In this document: positions 25,301-32,889 of the stretch, piece after piece
Numbering within the stretch: position 1 is the first letter of the stretch
How the letters are laid out: each line of letters begins with the position of its first letter
DNA from: Tetragonia tetragonoides
Taxonomy: Eukaryota; Streptophyta; Magnoliopsida; Caryophyllales; Aizoaceae
Length of the DNA: 64,000 bases
Direction of reading: 5' to 3'
Assembly: GCA_038025085.1 (NCBI GenBank)
Contig: CM076142.1
Location: 32,084,001-32,148,000 of the forward strand
Notes under the pieces: generated by a model
The model's database searches: none
Seen by the model: only the letters and a program-made list of their open reading frames with translations
What the model was told of the DNA's origin: nothing
Program-made: the position numbers and the translations under genes

Positions 25301-28300
25301 AAGCTCGATTTGGGATGTGAAGCATAAACAAACCTCCTCCTGGATTTGGAGGAAACTTCTGCAGACAAGAGACAAGTTGGTGGAAGAATTTGGGACTGTA
25401 ACCGAAGCTCAGAAAATGTTAGCATCCTGTGCTGATGGGGGCAAATTTCAGATGTCAAAAGCCTAAGCTTTGTTCCTAGGGGAGCTGCCAAAAAAAAGAT
25501 GGGCTCGAGTGGTTTGGGAGCCAATGGCTCGACCAAGACATGGCTTTGTAGCGTGGCTAGCATGCCATAACAAGCTATCAACCAGAATTCAGCTAGCAAG
25601 CAGAGGTATGAATTTGAATACAACCTGTGGGCTATGCAACATAATGCCTGAGGATGGCATTATGTTGCATAGCCCACAGGGACCATAAGATTAGTTGGGC
25701 TAAGACACCCACATCTAAAAAAAAGAAATCCTGGACACAACTTTTGCGACAAAAGGATCAAGTACCTCAGTTGCTTAAAATATTGTCAAACATGAAAGCC
25801 ATTTTCATAAATTATCAAATTTATTCGGGATGATAATGGGACTAAAATGCCAAATATGTTTTCTGGAAACGGCATTATCCATCATAATGCTCTGGCCAAA
25901 ACTCCCCAACAAAATGAGGCAGTGGAGAGGAAACACAGGCATCTTTTCATAATGCTAGAGCTGTTAGATTTCATCATTTCAAGCAAAGTTACCGAAATCT
26001 TTTTGGTATGAGTGTGTTTTGGCAGCCAGACACATATTTAAACACACTGCCTAGGAAATCAATTTCTAGACCCTTTTTGTTTGGCAAACCTCCGTCTTTA
26101 TGATGATCTTTAAACAACTGGTTGTCTATGCTTTTCTGCAACCGCTGGTCAACACAAATAGTTTGCACCTAGAGCAAGAAAATGTGTCTAAATTGGCCAT
26201 CCTTCTGGCCAAAAGGCATACCAATTATATTTTGGGAAACAAAACATGGTTTTATGAGCAGGGATGCAATTCAAAGAATTTATTTTTCCTTTCAAAGATT
26301 CTGTGCCTGATACGTGTGGACTTGTGCATTGTCCTTCCTTATATTGGTTCATCTTACATTACACCTCTGGCAGAAAAGCCAAAAATCCTCCTCCTCTCTC
26401 CTTCATTGGAACAAGTACCAATAATTCTGACCCTACTTCAAATCCTTCACCAGTCACTACTATCTGCTACTGATGACAAATTTCACTTTCATCAAATACT
26501 TCTATCTCTGTGAGAAGGTTTTCTAGAGTAGCTATACCACCTACTTGGCTGAAGGATTTTGTTTGCATATACTCAGCTAACCTTCTTTTAGTTGCACTCA
26601 ATTCTACAAACCTGTATCTGTTCCTCTCATTTACTGTTCCCCGCAAACTTCTGATCATGTACTGTTCCTGTGCCTTTATCGTTTCTGTCAACCATGTCAT
26701 CTGGCACATTTTTCACCCAACTTCATTGCTTCCTTGGAAAATGTTGTAGATGTCTACGAACCTCTTACAAGCAAAGCCGTATTGTGACTGGGTTACGGCA
26801 ATGGAAAAGAAGTTATGCATTGGAAGCAAGCCGTAGTTGGGCTTTCATGTCACAACTCTCTGCCAGAAAAACAAGCCCACACATCTAAGATGGTGTATAC
26901 GGTCAATCCAGATGGTTCAGTTCAATGGTGCGACACCAGATTAGTGGTTAGATGGTTCAATCAAATTAAGGGCAAATATTACTAAAACACACTTTTTCTC
27001 CTGAATCTACCACTGTCAAAGTTTAGACTATTAATTGTCTTAGCTACTGCCAAGGGTTGGCCTTCACACCAACTGAATCTTAACAATACTTTCACACATG
27101 GTAATTTAGAGGAGAAGGTCTACTCAACTGAATACCAAAGCTGGTCCAGGACAAGTGTGCAGGCTTAAGAAGTCATTATATGGTCGCAAATAAGCTTCTT
27201 GGCAACGGAATATTGAGCTCACACAGTTCCTTGTTGGGCACATTAATAACTCAATCAAAGCATGATTACTCCTTGTTTACTCGGGAGCCTGGAGTAAAGT
27301 ACACTTTTGTATTTGTGTGTGGAGATGACCTACTGATTTCTGGAGATGATGCTCAGGAAACCACTTAACTTAAGATTGGTTGGGTTGACCTCGAGCAGAT
27401 ACAATATTTATTTGGTACTGGAAAGGACTGTCTGGTGGTACTCTTCTTTATTAATGGAAGTATGTTTTAGACATACTTCAAGATGTAACCTTGGTGCAAA
27501 GCCTGCTAAATTTTCTCAGCCTCAACGACCTAAACTTTACAAAATTCGGGACTGTTTTATCTGATCCTGATTCCTGAGCCCTATAGGAAAATTATTGGCA
27601 GATTTATTTATCTTACAATCGTACACTTGAATCAATTTCTTGAGCAATTAAGACACCACATATGCTTGCAGCTGAACATGTTTAAGTGCTTGAAAGGGAC
27701 ACCTAACAGGGGTCTTTTCTACCTGGTGCAAATACTTTGAAGCTTCAGGACACTGATGCAGAATGAGGCTCATGTAATATGAACAGCAAGTCCTTATCAA
27801 GATGTTTCTTCTTTTCTTTTTTTTTTTAAGGTGCTCTTATTTCATGGAAGACTAAAAGGCAAAACACAGCTGCAAAGTTCTCTCCTGAGGCTGAATATAC
27901 ATATGTATGCCGGCTAGTGAACAACCTCTGAGTTAGTTTGGATTAGCTATCTGATCCAGGATCTTTACATCCCTGCCACACGTATTGTTACGATTTAGTG
28001 TGACAACAAGGAGCTCTGTATATAGCCTAATAAACCATTTTATTAAAGGCAGAACCATCTTAATACTGATTGTCATTACACTTGAGATAAGATTTTGGAA
28101 GGCTTGCTTCATAGTTCAGCCCGCTCATGTCTCTTTAGAAAATCAAATTGCAGACGTTAAGACAAAGCCCTTGGCCGAAACTATGCATCATCATTTGGCT
28201 TCATGGTTGGAAATGTTTGATTGTCCACCCATTTGACCTTGAGTGAGGGGGGATTTGGAGTATAAATGCCAACTCAGCAGGAGGAAGTTAGTAGGTTGTT

Positions 28301-30869
28301 ACGACTAATGTATTTTCTGTTATGCATTCTGTACTGATGAGTGCTAAATGGTTATTCACAAGATGTACATACTACATAAAAGGAATGTACATCACATATA
28401 CTGTTCATCGACATGGTAAGCAAAAGTATTCCTCGCAGTTTATCTCTGTTCCTTCAGTTCTTCCTTCTTCAGCTCACAGAGTCAATCCCCACTCATGATT
28501 GCTAGCTTTTGGGTGAATTTGACAGTACTACACACAAAGATAACTCATTTAAAGGTTGAGTATGAGACAGAGACCTGAGTTTGAACTTGTCCGTATTTGC
28601 TAATGTGCCTTCTTTGCCGGAGAAAGATTTAATAAAATAAAGATGAAAAATTGATTGGCTTTGAAAATGATTTCACTGGTAGACTCACATTCTGGATGAA
28701 GTAAACAAGTCCTACTACTTTCAAAAAAGGAAAACCAAAACACAAATAAATAAATAAATAAAAAAGAATAGAAGAAAAAGAACAAGAACAAAAATTTTGC
28801 ATCCTATACCCCAAAACAATTGATACTTTCACATTTACTCAGCTTGAGTATAATGTGATGCAACAGAATGCAATCAATGGAAAAACATCGACAAACATTT
28901 TGCTATGAATTGTACTCAATGGCATTACACATACACTGCTCCCATTCTTCATAAGGGGTGTTTGGCCAAAGCTTCTTCTGACCTTTAGCTTCTTCCCCTC
29001 AATGCCCTCATATCCTCCCCCCTCCACCACCAAATTCAGCTTCATAGAAGCTGAAAATACCCCTCAAGGAGGCCAATCACAGAAGCTCCAAATTGAAGCT
29101 TCTGCTTCTAGCCTCCTTGGGGGTTATTTTTGGCTTCAAAGAAGCTGAATTTGTGGTGGAGATGGAGGTGGAGGAGGATGGATGTGACAGAATATAAAAG
29201 GAGAAGCTGAAGCTGGAAAAAACTTGGCCGAACACCCCCATAAAACTCTTTGTTGATAAGAATTCAAACTTTTAAACCAATGAAATTTCTCCAACAACAC
29301 GGTTCACTCATGTTGCGGAAAGTCGCACACACCAAGCATCATGACTGGGAACACAAATACAAATGATAATAAGGGACACATGAGATTTAAATGGTTCAAC
29401 CCTTTGGCCTACGTCAACGAGCACAACGGAAGTATTTATTTCTCTTAATCAACTCTGTCTACCATCCTACAAACTTGTATAAATCACTCAAGAGTTACAA
29501 TAAATAGTACACTCACCCAAACAAGTGACTCACCACCTCCATAAACCCGAGGAACCCACAACACTCAAAGTTTTTAGGAGAGACTTACAAATCACTATTA
29601 CACCAAGATATGTATCCCTCACAAACTTTTTGTGAGTACACAAAAATCCTACTCACCCCTAGGAAAAATCAGCTTCACCTATGCTCTAGATTTTTCTTCA
29701 TCTTCTTAAAAATAAGCATGCACCTTGAGCAGCAGGCTGCAGCACACTACTGCCATAGTGGAATGTTCTCCCGGTTTCTTCTCGTCCAAACCATACACAA
29801 CCGAGCTTATCATCTCCCAAAAATGCTAGCCGTACATCCCTTCTAATCAACCAAATGCCCAACATGAACACCCATAATGCTCTATTGATTAACCAAATGT
29901 CCAAAATGAAGTCTCATAGAATCTTAATGCTTAGACTTTACACAAAATGTTAGTACTCCAATAAAAACAAAACAATACTGCTCAGTTAAACCGAATACAC
30001 CAAGCCAACTTCTTCCTTTAATACTACTATGCTATTCTATTAATTTAGAATGGAAATGTAAATTACATCCCCAACCATTCAATCACTAAATTTCTTCTAT
30101 AAACTCCATAATCCCATTCACTCTCACACCCAAGTAAATGATTAAATGAGACTTGTCAAATGAAATATTAACAGCTCATCCAATACTAGTAGCAGAACTC
30201 AAACTATAATCAAAAAATGGGCAGCTGAAGCTACCTAATCAAAAATATTCGCACCAAAAACAAAAACACGCAAAATAATAATAACATTAATAATAATCAA
30301 ACAAATTGAGAGAGAGAGAGAGAGACCAGAGCGCGAAACATGCAACGGCCATCCCCAGCAACCTTCTGAACAGCATAGCGCTCCACCTTTTTGTTTGAAG
30401 AAGATGGTGCTGCACCTCTAAAAAAAAAAGAAATCAAAAACCCACAACAAAAAATCAGTACTTAATATGTAAAAGATTATTATCTCTATGATAACGGCTT
30501 TGAATTGGAAGGGTGAAATTGAAATACTTGGAATTAATTAAGCAAACAAAATTAATATTCAATAATACCCACAATGAAGGTCCAATTCGAGCGAAAAATC
30601 GAGCGCTTGTGTTGGTCTGTAAGAACTGTAAGGGCCTTGCAAAAACTGAAGGAACAGGAGAGTCCACAAGCTCGAATTGAGCAGTGCCAGTTCTCAGTTG
30701 CTCGAGAATTGTGTCTGCGAAAATGAAGAACAGAATTTATGGAGAGAGAAAATTGGTGAACAACTTAAATTTATTTTTAGAATGATATGATATAGCGAAA
30801 TGGGAATGTACATATTTGAGGAACTAGTTCACTACTACTACTATTACCGTTTGAAATTGTGGAAGCCAT
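13347..30869 (-). CDS. OTU3: OTU-domain deubiquitinating enzyme, OTU3-like, 8 coding exons
   Basis: Coding exons on the minus strand are 30848-30869, 30573-30714, 30327-30417, 19873-19936, 19552-19657, 19365-19419, 16732-16785 and 13347-13487. They join in frame at GT-AG borders to give 224 aa. The N-terminus (about 1-55) has no recognised domain. The OTU domain runs from about 68 to the end: GDGRCMFRAL holds Asp77 and catalytic Cys80, FWGGESELLVLS is the typical central helix, IFVYIPENE is a core strand, and NHYDLLV holds catalytic His219. OTU enzymes are cysteine proteases that remove ubiquitin. The tight linkage to CAC3 and DET2 supports OTU3. Intron 3 is 10.4 kb and intron 7 is 3.2 kb, both packed with transposons. 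The ORF near 19690 starting MRDHVV is intronic. Exon 3 uses a donor (GTCTCT) inside a GA/CT microsatellite. Confidence 0.88.
13833..14136. mobile_element. PIF/Harbinger-like MITE in OTU3 intron 7
   Basis: The ends are GCATGTTTGGCCTAGCTTGT and the complement of CAAGCTAGGCCAAACACCAC, flanked by CTTAA on both sides (13828 and 14137). The interior has repeated GAAGCT motifs and a GGGGGA run. A second member of the family, sharing CATAGAAGCTGAAAAT, is at 28955-29238. It interrupts an older LINE. Confidence 0.8.
14755..14880 (-). mobile_element. SINE, 126 bp, with 14-bp target duplication
   Basis: The plus strand starts with a T run (the poly(A) tail on the minus strand). The minus strand reads GGGTAACGCAATGG near its start, with a B-box-like GGGTCCAAGTCTC. 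It is flanked by TTGGTTGATCTGGT at 14741 and 14881. Its sequence is unlike the other SINEs here, so it is a separate family. Confidence 0.75.
14941..15867. other. OTU3 intron 7 sequence without recognised elements
   Basis: AT-rich intron sequence. A CTCCCTTCATCCGGATTCA-like motif near 15390 recalls a Stowaway end, but no partner terminus was found. Confidence 0.4.
15868..16068 (-). mobile_element. Short retroposon with 16-bp target duplication
   Basis: It is flanked by CTCCAAACAGCAACTT at 15852 and 16069. It begins with a T run on the plus strand, so it is a poly(A)-tailed insertion on the minus strand, 201 bp long. The body has no A or B box that I recognise and is probably a 5-prime-truncated LINE end. 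Confidence 0.7.
16224..16499. mobile_element. Non-autonomous hAT element rich in GGGTCGGGT motifs
   Basis: The ends TAGACCTGGCAAAC and the complement of TTTTTGCCAGCTCTA are flanked by a perfect 8-bp duplication, CTCAACAC (16216 and 16500), as expected for hAT. The interior is dense in GGGTCGGGT and GGGTC repeats. There is no transposase. It lies in OTU3 intron 7. Confidence 0.85.
16786..17610. other. OTU3 intron 6, proximal part
   Basis: AT-rich sequence with no recognised element or ORF. Confidence 0.5.
17611..17903. mobile_element. PIF/Harbinger-like MITE with about 50-bp inverted repeats
   Basis: The left end GACCGTTTGGTTGGGGGTAA continues as an inverted repeat of about 50 bp with the right end (TTACCCCCAACCAAATGGCCC). 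It is flanked by CTTAG on both sides, a TTA-type target. The interior is GGGGTAATGATTA-rich. It lies in OTU3 intron 6. Confidence 0.85.
17904..19364. other. OTU3 intron 6, distal part
   Basis: No gene and no element with clear ends. The stretch at 18600-18960 (TATATAGAGG-like motif, short direct motifs) might be an old LTR piece, but I cannot support it. Confidence 0.4.
20164..20419 (-). mobile_element. AU-type SINE relative, minus strand
   Basis: On the minus strand, GGTAAGGCTGCGTACAACCG and GGGAGCC...GGCACTGGGGT are the conserved tail of the plant AU SINE group. The tail ends in GTTGAT repeats. ATAAGTCGTTAGTT (20149) and ATAAGTCATTAGTT (20420) flank it as a near-perfect target duplication. 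The upstream half resembles sequence at 52700-52780. Confidence 0.7.
22317..23101 (-). mobile_element. 5-prime-truncated LINE with 16-bp target duplication
   Basis: Flanking AGTTTGTTCTACTTCT occurs at 22301 and 23102. Minus-strand frames carry the zf-RVT end of ORF2: [37 protein letters not shown] and then LWCIWLERNSRIF. The frame is broken once near 22705. It inserted in the Copia element. A closely related fragment is at 56145-56520. Confidence 0.85.
23415..23563 (+). mobile_element. tRNA-derived SINE, degraded copy
   Basis: It resembles the SINE at 12598: GAGTTGGTAGCTTAAGACCT (A box decayed), CTGAGATCTATTC, ACTGGAGGTTTTCCTGG, and an A-rich end. The B box is weak (TAGTTTAAGCCCC). Its 3-prime half is repeated at 25677 as part of the long direct repeat described below. 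Confidence 0.65.
23515..23654 (+). repeat. Long direct repeat, left copy (140 bp)
   Basis: It runs from CAGGGACCATAAGATTAGTT to TCATAAATTATCAA, nearly identical to 25677-25818. It spans the SINE 3-prime end and its downstream flank, and borders a LINE piece like a very long target duplication. Confidence 0.9.
23655..25651 (+). mobile_element. LINE ORF2 fragment with largely intact RT
   Basis: It opens inside ORF2 just upstream of RT (GDDNNAYFHAKVKENRAM) and runs through RT: FRPIACCNVAYKVITKLI, FIAGRNVSQNLLIAHEM, IKIDIKKAYDTVSW, LRQGDPMSPYLFVLCMEGLS and the intact catalytic FADD (IIFADDLLIFARG). The PNNKSPGPDG block is deleted to PNGNGYSC. One Trp codon is TAG at about 24404. It ends in the zf-RVT region (TTCGLCNIMPEDG), where it runs into a fold-back. 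Both 5-prime and 3-prime ends are missing, so it lacks the usual 3-prime tail. Confidence 0.85.
25624..25680. repeat. Perfect 25-bp inverted repeat at the LINE 3-prime junction
   Basis: The arms at 25624-25648 and 25656-25680 are exact complements (CCTGTGGGCTATGCAACATA... and its reverse) around a 7-base loop, TGAGGAT. The outer arm ends in CAGG, which is also the start of the direct repeat copy at 25677. Confidence 0.95.
25677..25818 (+). repeat. Long direct repeat, right copy (142 bp)
   Basis: It is nearly identical to 23515-23654; the visible difference is two extra A residues in the A run. Copia integrase sequence resumes right after it. Confidence 0.9.
28541..28954. other. OTU3 intron 3 spacer
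   Basis: AT-rich with (AAAT)n-like runs near 28745-28765. No gene or element end was found. Confidence 0.4.
28955..29238. mobile_element. PIF/Harbinger-like MITE, second family member
   Basis: The ends GGGGTGTTTGGCC and GGCCGAACACCCC are flanked by CATAA on both sides (28950 and 29239). The interior has the same CATAGAAGCTGAAAAT motif as the MITE at 13833-14136. It lies in OTU3 intron 3. Confidence 0.85.
29244..30326. other. OTU3 intron 3, part next to exon 3
   Basis: No gene. The stretch at 29340-29630 (TTTAAATGGTTCAACCC, TTGGCCTACGTCAACGAGC) recalls the LTR end of Copia elements on the minus strand and may be a solo LTR. Ends were not resolved. Confidence 0.35.
30308..30325. repeat. (GA)n microsatellite at an OTU3 splice donor
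   Basis: Nine GA units directly follow OTU3 exon 3, so the intron on the minus strand begins GTCTCTCTCTC. The tract provides the donor context. Confidence 0.85.
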
Positions 30870-30910
30870 GGAGTTGTACCGGAAGTCCGGAAGTGGAAGA
30901 CGAGAGTATG

Positions 30911-30925
30911 GATATATTTATATGG
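30911..30925 (-). promoter_or_regulatory. Possible TATA box of OTU3
   Basis: The minus strand reads CCATATAAATATATC about 45-55 bp upstream of the start codon at 30869. The 5-prime UTR would be very short. The Harbinger-like element begins only about 120 bp upstream of the ATG, so the proximal promoter is compact or lies partly in the transposon. Confidence 0.4.
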
Positions 30926-31125
30926 AGTAATCTTTTCTGGGCAATTTCTTACAAAATACTCGCTCGTTTCTAGAAACAATTCACATTAAGGAGTGTTTGG
31001 TTGGGTCTAAAGGAATGGAATCACTTAATTTATTTCATGGGTCTGTTATGATATTTTTGGGCTTGGAATTCAAGTCCCTTCGGATTCAAGTCCCCTCAAA
31101 ACTAACACCACTTGGATCTCTCCAA

Positions 31126-31901
31126 TAGGGATGTAAATGGATCGGATTCGGGTCGGGTGGACCATCATCCGCTCCATCCGCGAAATCCATCCGCGAAATC
31201 CATCACCCGCGAACCATCCAATCCTAATCCACTCCATCCGTCATCCACGGTTTAAACGGATGGATCGGGTGATAAACGGTTTAGTGATGTTTGATTTTAG
31301 TAAAATGAATTCTGTTCACAATACTCCTGTTAATTCACGAATGAGCTCCATCGGTTTAGTTCACATCGAAGACGTATGCAACGCTCACATATTTCTCATG
31401 GAACATCAGAAGGCTATAGGGAAATACATGTGCTGTACCCAGAACTGTCATATATCAAAATTGGTGGATCTTCTTGCCCAAGCTTATCCCTCTTCAAATA
31501 TGCAGAGGTAAATTAAATTTAGTTATTTACTGTTGTTTATCCTTTCAGAATGGTGAACAATTTTCTACCTAACAGTTCTCGCTCAATCAATCTCTTAGTT
31601 CTTGTATGACCCTTTCAAACTCGCAGGATTGCTGCTCCAGGGAATGGAAGTATCCCTGCTGAGATCTCTTCAAAGAAGTTAAAGGATCTGGGATTTTTTT
31701 TTCCTTTTTTTTAATTAAATGGGTGATGGATGGTTTTAGCGGGTCGGGTTCGCGGGTGAAAAATGTCCACCCGAATCCTACCCGATCCGTCACCCGCTCC
31801 ATCCACCATCCTCTTAAGGATCCGTTTATTCGGGTTTTGATCCATATATTCGGGTCGGATGGTGCGGATATCCGCGGATGGAGTATCCATTTACATCCCT
31901 A
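31126..31901. mobile_element. Non-autonomous hAT carrying a reductase gene fragment
   Basis: The ends TAGGGATGTAAATGGAT and ATCCATTTACATCCCTA, Ac-like in form, are flanked by a perfect 8-bp duplication, CTCTCCAA (31118 and 31902). The subterminal parts are CCATCCGC / GGGTCGGGT-rich. The centre (31285-31697) holds exon and intron sequence of a host gene. There is no transposase. Confidence 0.85.
31285..31697 (+). pseudogene. Captured ANR/DFR-like NAD(P)-dependent reductase fragment
   Basis: The frame up to 31507 reads SIGLVHIEDVCNAHIFLMEH, then GKYMCCTQN and LVDLLAQAYPSSN. After a GT-AG intron (31508-31626) it continues IAAPGNGSIPAEISSKKLKD. This is the substrate-binding C-terminal region of short-chain reductases of the anthocyanidin reductase / dihydroflavonol reductase group, which act on flavonoid intermediates. 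The Rossmann N-terminus and catalytic YxxxK are absent, and the coding sequence stops at a T-rich tract, so no enzyme can be made. The intron is retained, so capture was at DNA level rather than from mRNA. ANR versus DFR versus a related reductase cannot be settled by eye. Confidence 0.75.
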
Positions 31902-32889
31902 CTCTCCAATTTGTAGAGGAACCAAATCAAAAACAAATGAAAATAAAAATAAAATACATAAATTGAAAACAAAAACAAAAAAACACTTTCTCTCTCCTCA
32001 CCACCCCACCCCACTGTCACCTCAACCACCTCACCTACCCCCACCGGAATCGCCTCTGGCCGGCTCACCACCCACCACCGCCACCTTCACCACCCCCTCA
32101 CGAAACACCAGCCACGCACCCCGACTCCACCGCCCATCACCACCACGATCCCACCCACCTGCACCCCTCACCACCCTCCATCGTCAGAGCTCTCACCGTC
32201 CATTTCAACCACCGTGTCACCTAGACCGAAACCGCCCAGATCCCGTCAGCCAAAACAGCCCAGATCCTGTCACCCAAGTCCCAAAATCGCCCTCAAACTA
32301 CCCAGATCCCGTCACCCAAAACGCCCACCTTCTTGCACCACCTGCATCACAACCACCCTTCACCGTAACCTCCTCAACTCCCGTAACCCACCAGGCCACC
32401 ACCACATTAGATCAGTAAGGAAATTTTGTGTGGCGTGAAATGTTGAGTGGAGATGAGAGAAAGGGGTTGGGTGGGTGGGTAATAATTTTTTGTTTTATTG
32501 ATTTATTTCAAAACAAAATAAATGTCTTCAATTATAACGAAAAAGGAAAATAAAATGATTTCATACCCTCACTCACACAACCAAACAACATTTCATAGTT
32601 ATGGAGTCCCCATTCCATACCCAAAGGTTTTAAGTTCCATACCAAATCCATTCCACATATGTGAACCAAACGACCCCTAATACCACAGCCATTTTTAGTA
32701 TCGGAATTACTTAACGTAAATTCTAAATTACTGAACGCAAATATCTTTTACACAATCTTTCCGAAACTACCCTTTTTATTTTCAGAGGACTTTCAGAGCA
32801 GCTTTCTCCTTCCTATTTTTTTTTTCTCTCAATCCCCTTTATTATATTCCTTCCACACATTGAAAAAAAATCTAAAAATTATAATTAAC

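Larger units (their letters stand above)
20434..28540 (+). mobile_element. Degenerate Ty1/copia element split by later insertions
   Basis: A 5-prime LTR remnant (about 20434-20640) and a 3-prime LTR remnant (about 28253-28540) share ATACTGTTCATCG-like and CTTCAGCTCACAGAGTCAAT-like sequence. A polypurine run (GAGTGAGGGGGGAT) precedes the right LTR. Between them are gag (about 20755-21130, LHSSDHPNMKLVNSL), integrase (about 25829-26040, FSGNGIIHHNALAKTPQQNE), RT (about 27280-27350, YVDD changed to CGDD) and RNase H (about 28100-28230, HVSLENQIADVKTKPLAE). A LINE at 22317-23101 and the SINE/LINE complex at 23415-25818 interrupt it. It is not functional. It lies antisense in OTU3 intron 3. Confidence 0.75.
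30990..32677. mobile_element. PIF/Harbinger-like element hosting a nested hAT
   Basis: The ends GGAGTGTTTGGTTGGG and the complement of GTGAACCAAACGACCCC are flanked by TAA (30987 and 32678). No transposase is visible. The right interior (about 31980-32400) is C-rich and low in complexity. The hAT element at 31126-31901 sits inside it. Confidence 0.7.
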
